Source: Isoetes taiwanensis (Eukaryota > Streptophyta > Lycopodiopsida > Isoetales > Isoetaceae). From it: a stretch of DNA of 64,000 nucleotides. A model generated the notes under the pieces. It was not told where the DNA came from. It searched no databases and saw only the letters and a list, made by a program, of their open reading frames with translations. Shown piece by piece: positions 58,540-64,000 of the stretch. The DNA lies in NCBI GenBank assembly GCA_021234155.1, contig JAJEKV010000133.1:684001-748000 (forward strand), read 5' to 3'. Position 1 is the first letter of the stretch; each line of letters opens with the position of its first letter. The position numbers were made by a program, and so were the translations under genes.

Positions 58540-60621
58540 TGCTTATTAGATTGTCAACACTTTTGCCGTATCTTTATATCATGTACATAAATAATTAACA
58601 ATGTGGCGTTACTGGTTATTTGGTGGCATTACATGTGTTAATTTTTTGCTCGCTTTACTCCATGGACAAATGGAGTTAAAAATATAAGGTATGCCATGGA
58701 CAAATCGCGACGGAATCGCTTTTTCATGATCATACTTTTACGATCTTTAAAATTGCCATGGTCGGAGTTAGAAGAGCCATTGCCATCTGAGAAGAGCACG
58801 GGTTATTACTGTTTTACACGGTTTTCTCATGGTGAAGGTGAAATGTGAAAGCATTGAAAAATGACATCCGTGGCTACGATGCTTATTTAGAATAGACATG
58901 GGAAGAACACACTTTGTTTGCGGATATTTCAGATTTAAACTAACCCCACAGTAAAAGCTTCAACCTTCTTCAATCTAATCTCAATGGCACCCAATCCAAA
59001 GCGAAATACTACAATTTTGGCATGTAGGTCCGCCTTTTCTTATCTGTTTTTTCACTTAATGACTTCATCTCTTGCATTTTTCAGAAACTTCAAACGTGTG
59101 CACACGCTTGTTAAATTTGTTTGCATCTTTTAACTTGCCTAATGCTTAGAGGCTTTATATTGATTGCATGCTTAGAGGCATTAAAATGATTGTTCATTTT
59201 ATCTAACATGAGAATTCAGTTTGAACTGATTTTGTGAATGATGTATTGGCACATAATATATACTTTCATAAACCTTGCATGCAAAAACCGTGTCTATGCT
59301 TCTTTAGCCAAATTTTTAATGTTAGGATCAAAACGTCCCCGTTATGAAACTTGCAAAATAGGACAACATCCGGAGCGTAAGGTAGATTGTTTTCCTCTTA
59401 TAATTAATATTTTACATATTTGTGCATTTGTTGGCGCTTAAATGTTCATGGTGCATCGATATGTGCATTCATTTGCTCAAACTTTTAGGGAATATAAATA
59501 GCGAGTGTTTTTTACCATTTCTCGATAAATCTGATTTGGATTAAGACAAAGTCGAATGCTCTAGATGCTTGGGGACTGGAAGTTAATTGGCGAAAAGTGG
59601 CGAGAGGTTGGGCGCTTAAAGCGAGGGCATTAATTTTCTTTCTTTGTATTTGTTGTAAGATGATTGAAAGCTCTGGATGTTAACTTCCCTTTGCTTTTGT
59701 ACATCAATTTTATTTGATGTTTTACAAATATTATGTTGGTTCCACTTTGTTGGTTCTAGATTTCATTTAGATATTCTTGCAAATATTCCGTGTTTTATGA
59801 CTTTATAAGTATTGAAAGTTAAACACATTTTTTAAGCATCTTCGTTTGCTTTTGCCCATTCTCGAACCAAGTGTTGTAGGTTTATTCTTTTATCATATTC
59901 CATTTGATTAAACGTAAATTTAATAGTTGCACCAAAGAACATGCCCCGAAAAGGGAAGAGTATAAAGAAATGGTTAGCTGGCAATATGTTGGGTTATTGA
60001 GTAAAGTGAAACTATTCTAAGAACTTCTACAAGCACAGATTACTTTGAATGTTCCAAATTTATAGTAAGATTTTCTTTAGTTCCATGTTGCTCTTTGTAT
60101 CAATGAATAGCATTCTACTCCTTATAACAAAAAAAAAAAAAAAATGTCAATCTTTATCCAAATGACATACCATCCTAACTTATGCGTGATAATGTAGTAA
60201 ACACTAGGAGAATGTGGTGAGCATTGATTAAGTAGCCTTTAATTAATGACATTAGCAAGGAGTTGAAGGTTTGCGGCCGAAAGGTAATTACAATTTGTTA
60301 TTGGTTGGAATTGATATGAGCCATTTTATATTTCAACAAATGTTATATTTCAACAAATCTGGGCCATTTCATTGCTCATATTGGCAATTGCTACATGTAA
60401 TGCATGTCATTCTGTATGTCCATATTAGATAACATGTTGCGTTCCCTTTGTTTATAAACACAAAGTTAATATATTGATGATACTGTCATTAGACAATTTC
60501 AATCCCAAAAATAATTACAGAAGCAAAGTAATCTCCCTTCTTGCCAGTATCAACATACGATATTGTCGAAGTTGCACATAAGGACGTTAAAGGCCGAAAA
60601 AAAGCAGATGCGAGGACATTA

Positions 60622-60651
60622 GCCCGGCAACGCCGGGCACACGTTTACTAG
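60622..60651 (+). mobile_element. Helitron-type 3' terminus, copy 2
   Basis: Identical to copy 1, followed by TATATATT. The presence of the same end at 58510, 40687 (two base pairs exchanged in a compensated way) and 35341 (decayed) shows a family. Confidence 0.75.
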
Positions 60652-62590
60652 TATATATTATACTCTCAGGTATTGGCAAAATGACATGTCGGCTATCTCA
60701 TTGGATCTCTGGGCATCGAAGGTTTAACAGAAATCGAAGTGCTAGAGTTAGGGTTTGTGGAGACTAAAACCCTAAGTGCCTCTTCTCAGAGAGACCTCAT
60801 ACCCAGAAGGAGCTCTTCAGATCGAATACATGCAATACATGATCTATCCCATGCAATACATCATGAGAAAAGATAAGGGAATAGGACGATTGTTCGGCAT
60901 GCAAGGAAGGATGGAGCTGATCTGGTTGTAAAAGGCAAAACATGGGTTTAGGCCAAGCATTTTGGCGGCGAAGGTGTGGCTATGGCAATTCTGGATCGGC
61001 TGAGTATGAGCATACAAAATATGAGGCGGTGTATAGAGCACGTGTTCTCCATATTAGGTTTTGCCTCGGCGGCATTTTGATTACTGCCATGTCCATCACC
61101 ATAGCCTACATCAGTTTATGCATTCAGAGCTGTAAGCAAAAACTAATGCTTGGGAGGAGCTTTGCCTCATCTTTCAAGCATCTCGATACCAGGTAAACTT
61201 TGTATTATTTGCAGCTTAGCAGAAAAGATGAATAGGTGCTTTTAGATGCTGCAGATATCAGACATCTTTAAGTAGCAGACGCCCTTTTAACGAGGAGGTA
61301 AACAAATTTTAACTTACATTCATTTTTCTGTCTCCAGCAAATTGTTTTTCCTTTTGTGCAACTACAATTTTTCCTTTATGACTTTTGTATTGAAAATGAC
61401 GTTGGGGAAAGGCAGACATCTGTGAGTCTTCAGATTTTTTGTTTATGTAGCTTAATTGCTTTTACTGCAATGTTCCATTTTATAAATACTCTTTGAGTGG
61501 TGCATGTTTTTAATTTTTACAGATTGTAGACCTTACAACAAATCAAGGTTCAACCCATTTCGATCGGTGAGCATATGCTTGCACCTTTCCATCCTTGCAC
61601 TTGAAACAGTTTGCTTGAATATGGATTTGTCAGGTTACATTTGTTTCTAGTTAGGTGCGTTACTTGCTGTTTTGGAATCTTTTGTTGTTGGCGTTATAAC
61701 ACATTTACATTTTCTCAGGAAGGAATGTCGTGACATAGTGCTGTTTGAACAACCAAGTAAGATTGATGTTGTGCAGAATTTATGTCCGACTGTGGAGAAT
61801 TCTTATCACCTTGTCAACAAATAGATTTGAATTGCTCACATATAGTAATACCTGCAGATCCATGGCTTCTGGTTATATTGTAAACCCTGAGAATAATTCT
61901 TGTGGAAAATTTGTTGCAATTGAAAGATAGCTAAGCATTTGGAAATGAGCCTGTGTGCTCTTGTCTTTCACTTCCTAAAACCATGCTGCTTTTGTTCGGA
62001 TCAGCTCATGGCTGTGTAAAAGAGTTCAATGCAAGAGCCATAACGGATTTTTGTTGCATACGTTTCTGCGTTCAACTCAGACACAATGAAGCTGCAGATT
62101 CTTCACCTTTATCTAGTGAAGTTGTAGATTAGCTGATAAGAGCTGCAGATTTATTCTTTGAGCGCCTGCAAGGACACATGATTCTATCAGCTTATACGTC
62201 CATCCATTCGTACCTGCTTAATAGGTTGACCTAGGTTTGAGATCTTGTTGAGTTTTCTGATTGTCACATTTCAATAATAAACCCGAGTTGATCGGTTAGC
62301 ACATAAGACCGCATTGGTTGAAATCGCAGCCCTCAATGCACGATAATCACCATTCAATTTTCAGCCTTATGGAGGTATATAGATGCTTTGTGAAATAAGA
62401 CTTAATTAATCAGCAAGTCCAAACCCTCGAAATCGTTCTTTGGGTGCTTTTATTCATAATTGTCCCCGAGTATTGCAAACATGACGCTGAAATGTAGTAT
62501 TAAGTGCTCATCCGTTGTCTATATGACTTTTCAATGTTATAATAGTTCTCCTATTGTTTGTTGGCGCACAAGGGGTTGGGCGTGGCTTAA
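60652..62590. other. Unrecognised; possible small exons
   Basis: Short open pieces bounded by AG and GT (for example DLTTNQGSTHFDR at 61527-61566 and KECRDIVLFEQP at about 61719-61756) could be exons of one unknown gene, but I cannot link them to a family or prove the splicing. Confidence 0.25.
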
Positions 62591-62593
62591 ACA

Positions 62594-63285
62594 ATGCAAA
62601 GAGGAAATGTATCAAGATTGAAGAACCGATCCACTCCTAGCAAGAAATGTATTTTAAAGTCTGCATGGAATGTCTTTAAGTTGAAGAAGCCTCTAACAGA
62701 TCAAGTGGTGGAGGACTATCTCAAGGTGTGGTTTAGTGCTGAATCTATAAGGTCAGGTATATTTTTATTGCAGGAGCATTGAGAGAATCCACCACCCAGA
62801 CATTGTATGTTTGATGTTCCTGAAGTGTAACGTCAAGGTTTTAGAGTGCTTATTGCTATTGTAACATGGACATTCCTGTCAGGCTAGGCTGATGCTCATT
62901 TTTCTGTTTGGAGTTGTATTTCTTAAATCTAATTGTGTCAAATTTGCAGGCATTCCATGACCATTCAAATGCTTCTAAGGATTTTAAGCCTCTTGTTGGC
63001 AAATGTTTGAAGAAAAGTTCAAAGATGAGTACTCAAGCAACAAACGCACAGCATCTTATTAGTGCCTCCTGTTTTGTATCAAGAAGCTACATGCTAGCAT
63101 CTATGGTTCTCGAATGGTCATCAGAATGCATGATCTCTCAAATTGGTGAACTCATCAGATGCGCTTTCCTTGCTGCTGGCACAAAGGCGGGCCGAATTGC
63201 ATTCTGGTGTGTCCCAAGATCTCTCTTTTGTGACAAAGAGAAGGATGATCGTGTAGGATCTTCAACCCCATTGTTAGTGCCTTAG
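62594..63285 (+). CDS. Hypothetical protein, possible last exons
   Basis: Two open frames: 62594-62782 (MQRGNVSRLKNRSTPSKKCI, VVEDYLKVWFSAESIRSG) and 62908-63285. The second has a good acceptor context at 62950 (TTTGCAG then GCATTCCATGACC) and reads FHDHSNASKDFKPLVGKCLK, then VSRSYMLASMVLEWSSE and LIRCAFLAAGTKAGRIAF to a TAG. Composition is gene-like, but I do not recognise either part. They may belong to one gene or to a captured fragment. Confidence 0.3.
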
Positions 63286-64000
63286 AGATTTGTAGTGAAA
63301 CCTCCATCCCTCAATGGTCACTAAAACTTGAGGACTAGTGGGAGAATCTTTGCGTTAAAAGAGTTGTTTATCTATACAATTTGTCTTTCAGAATTGTACT
63401 AAATTTTCGAATTTTTGAATAATAAGAGAACGTTTGAATGACTAATTCCAAATGTTGTCTATTTTTGTCCTAAATAAAAACAAGGAGTAAATTGTTTCAT
63501 AAATGAAACCCACCAAATAATCATTACGTATTTAACATTTTACCATGCTCCAAATAACATATCACTAAATGCCACTCAAGAAGCACTATTAAATATCGTA
63601 TATTAGGAAGCACTATTAAATATCATATATATGTAAAACGTTTAAAAATAGTATTGAATGACTATTCAAAATCATAGAAAAAAAAAACATATTAACAAAT
63701 TTAAACCATATCAAATTTCCACTCGATATACCATCGAATAAAACTCAAAATACTAAGCAATTAGTTCGAATCAGATATTTTAAGCTGTTCGAAAAACCAA
63801 GTGACATAAATAGGTTTTTAGTACCATAGAGAAAAATAGGGTAAAAAAAGTCATATTATCATATTTAAGCCAATATCATTTACCACCTTGTGTGTTGGCG
63901 GATGATAATTATACGCTTAAAATTACCATGTCAATATACTAAAGAAAATAGACGCAATCAAATACTAGTCTACTAAACTTGACATACCAAACAATAGTAC
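63286..64000. other. No gene seen
   Basis: Very AT-rich sequence to the end of the window, with a short local repeat of GAAGCACTATTAAATATC at about 63580-63625. Confidence 0.6.

Larger units (their letters stand above)
56435..60651 (+). repeat. 2.1-kb tandem duplication, each copy ending in a Helitron-type 3' end
   Basis: Copy 1 is 56435-58539 and copy 2 is 58540-60651, both starting TGCTTATTAGATTGTC and ending in the GCCCGGC hairpin with CTAG. About 57550-58400 and its partner look identical by eye, including a 16-A run; the flanking parts differ at CAG/CTG/CCG motifs. A lysine-rich minus frame at 57015-56776 (KNARDEVIKLKKQIRKGR) is broken in copy 2. The duplication junction coincides with the element end. 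Confidence 0.9.

Noticed and set aside
62760-62830. Protein kinase motif suggested by IERIHHPDIV in one frame
   Set aside because: The stretch is about ten residues long, lies between stops and has no further kinase motifs around it.

Overview
This is nuclear DNA of a land plant. It is AT-rich and dominated by transposons and broken gene copies. The plant assignment rests on three things: fragments of the plant-specific Mediator subunit MED33, an ankyrin/membrane protein of the plant ACD6 type, and typical plant LINE, Ty3 and Helitron sequences. I cannot name the lineage from sequence alone; a fern or another non-flowering plant would fit but is not shown. Only one gene looks intact: an intronless 799-residue ankyrin-repeat membrane protein at 17943-20342. 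Layout, 1-16 kb: a MED33 pseudogene (about 1716-2241 and 12863-14125) is split by a complete, minus-strand Ty3-type LTR retrotransposon (2242-12862). Its 1.65-kb LTRs, 5-bp target duplication ATGAG, tRNA-Met-type primer site and polypurine tract can all be seen. Its polymerase region is decayed and reduced to integrase plus chromodomain. In the position where gag would lie it carries a long charged reading frame ending in a clear histone H3-fold domain (9502-9800), the most unusual object in the window. 14.6-24.6 kb: an (AAC)n array, then the ankyrin locus. The intact gene is bracketed by a 5' fragment (15.5 kb) and a 3' fragment (23.6 kb) of itself. Both abut copies of the same dispersed repeat, and several near-perfect foldbacks lie just upstream of the gene. 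24.6-31.3 kb: nested retroelements. A LINE (minus strand, about 25150-31110) sits in an older reverse-transcriptase fragment and is itself broken by a 0.3-kb terminal-inverted-repeat element. 31-41 kb: gene fragments (multicopper oxidase, ORTHRUS/VIM-like RING, RRM, PPR), micro- and minisatellites, a 524-bp tandem duplication, and Helitron-type 3' ends. 41.7-45.2 kb: a 3.5-kb terminal-inverted-repeat transposon whose ends are packed with palindromes of the type TATATCGAGTTCGATATA and which holds a tRNA-like A/B-box repeat also found twice near 34 kb. 48-51 kb: more TE remnants, including a Ty3 integrase. 56.4-60.7 kb: a 2.1-kb tandem duplication whose junction falls exactly on a Helitron-type 3' terminus (hairpin plus CTAG). 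The rest is non-coding or unrecognised. Two cautions apply. Differences between recent repeat copies cluster at CAG/CTG/CCG motifs, many as indels, which looks like methylation-linked sequencing error, so some apparent frameshifts may not be real. Family names come from recognised motifs, not from database searches.
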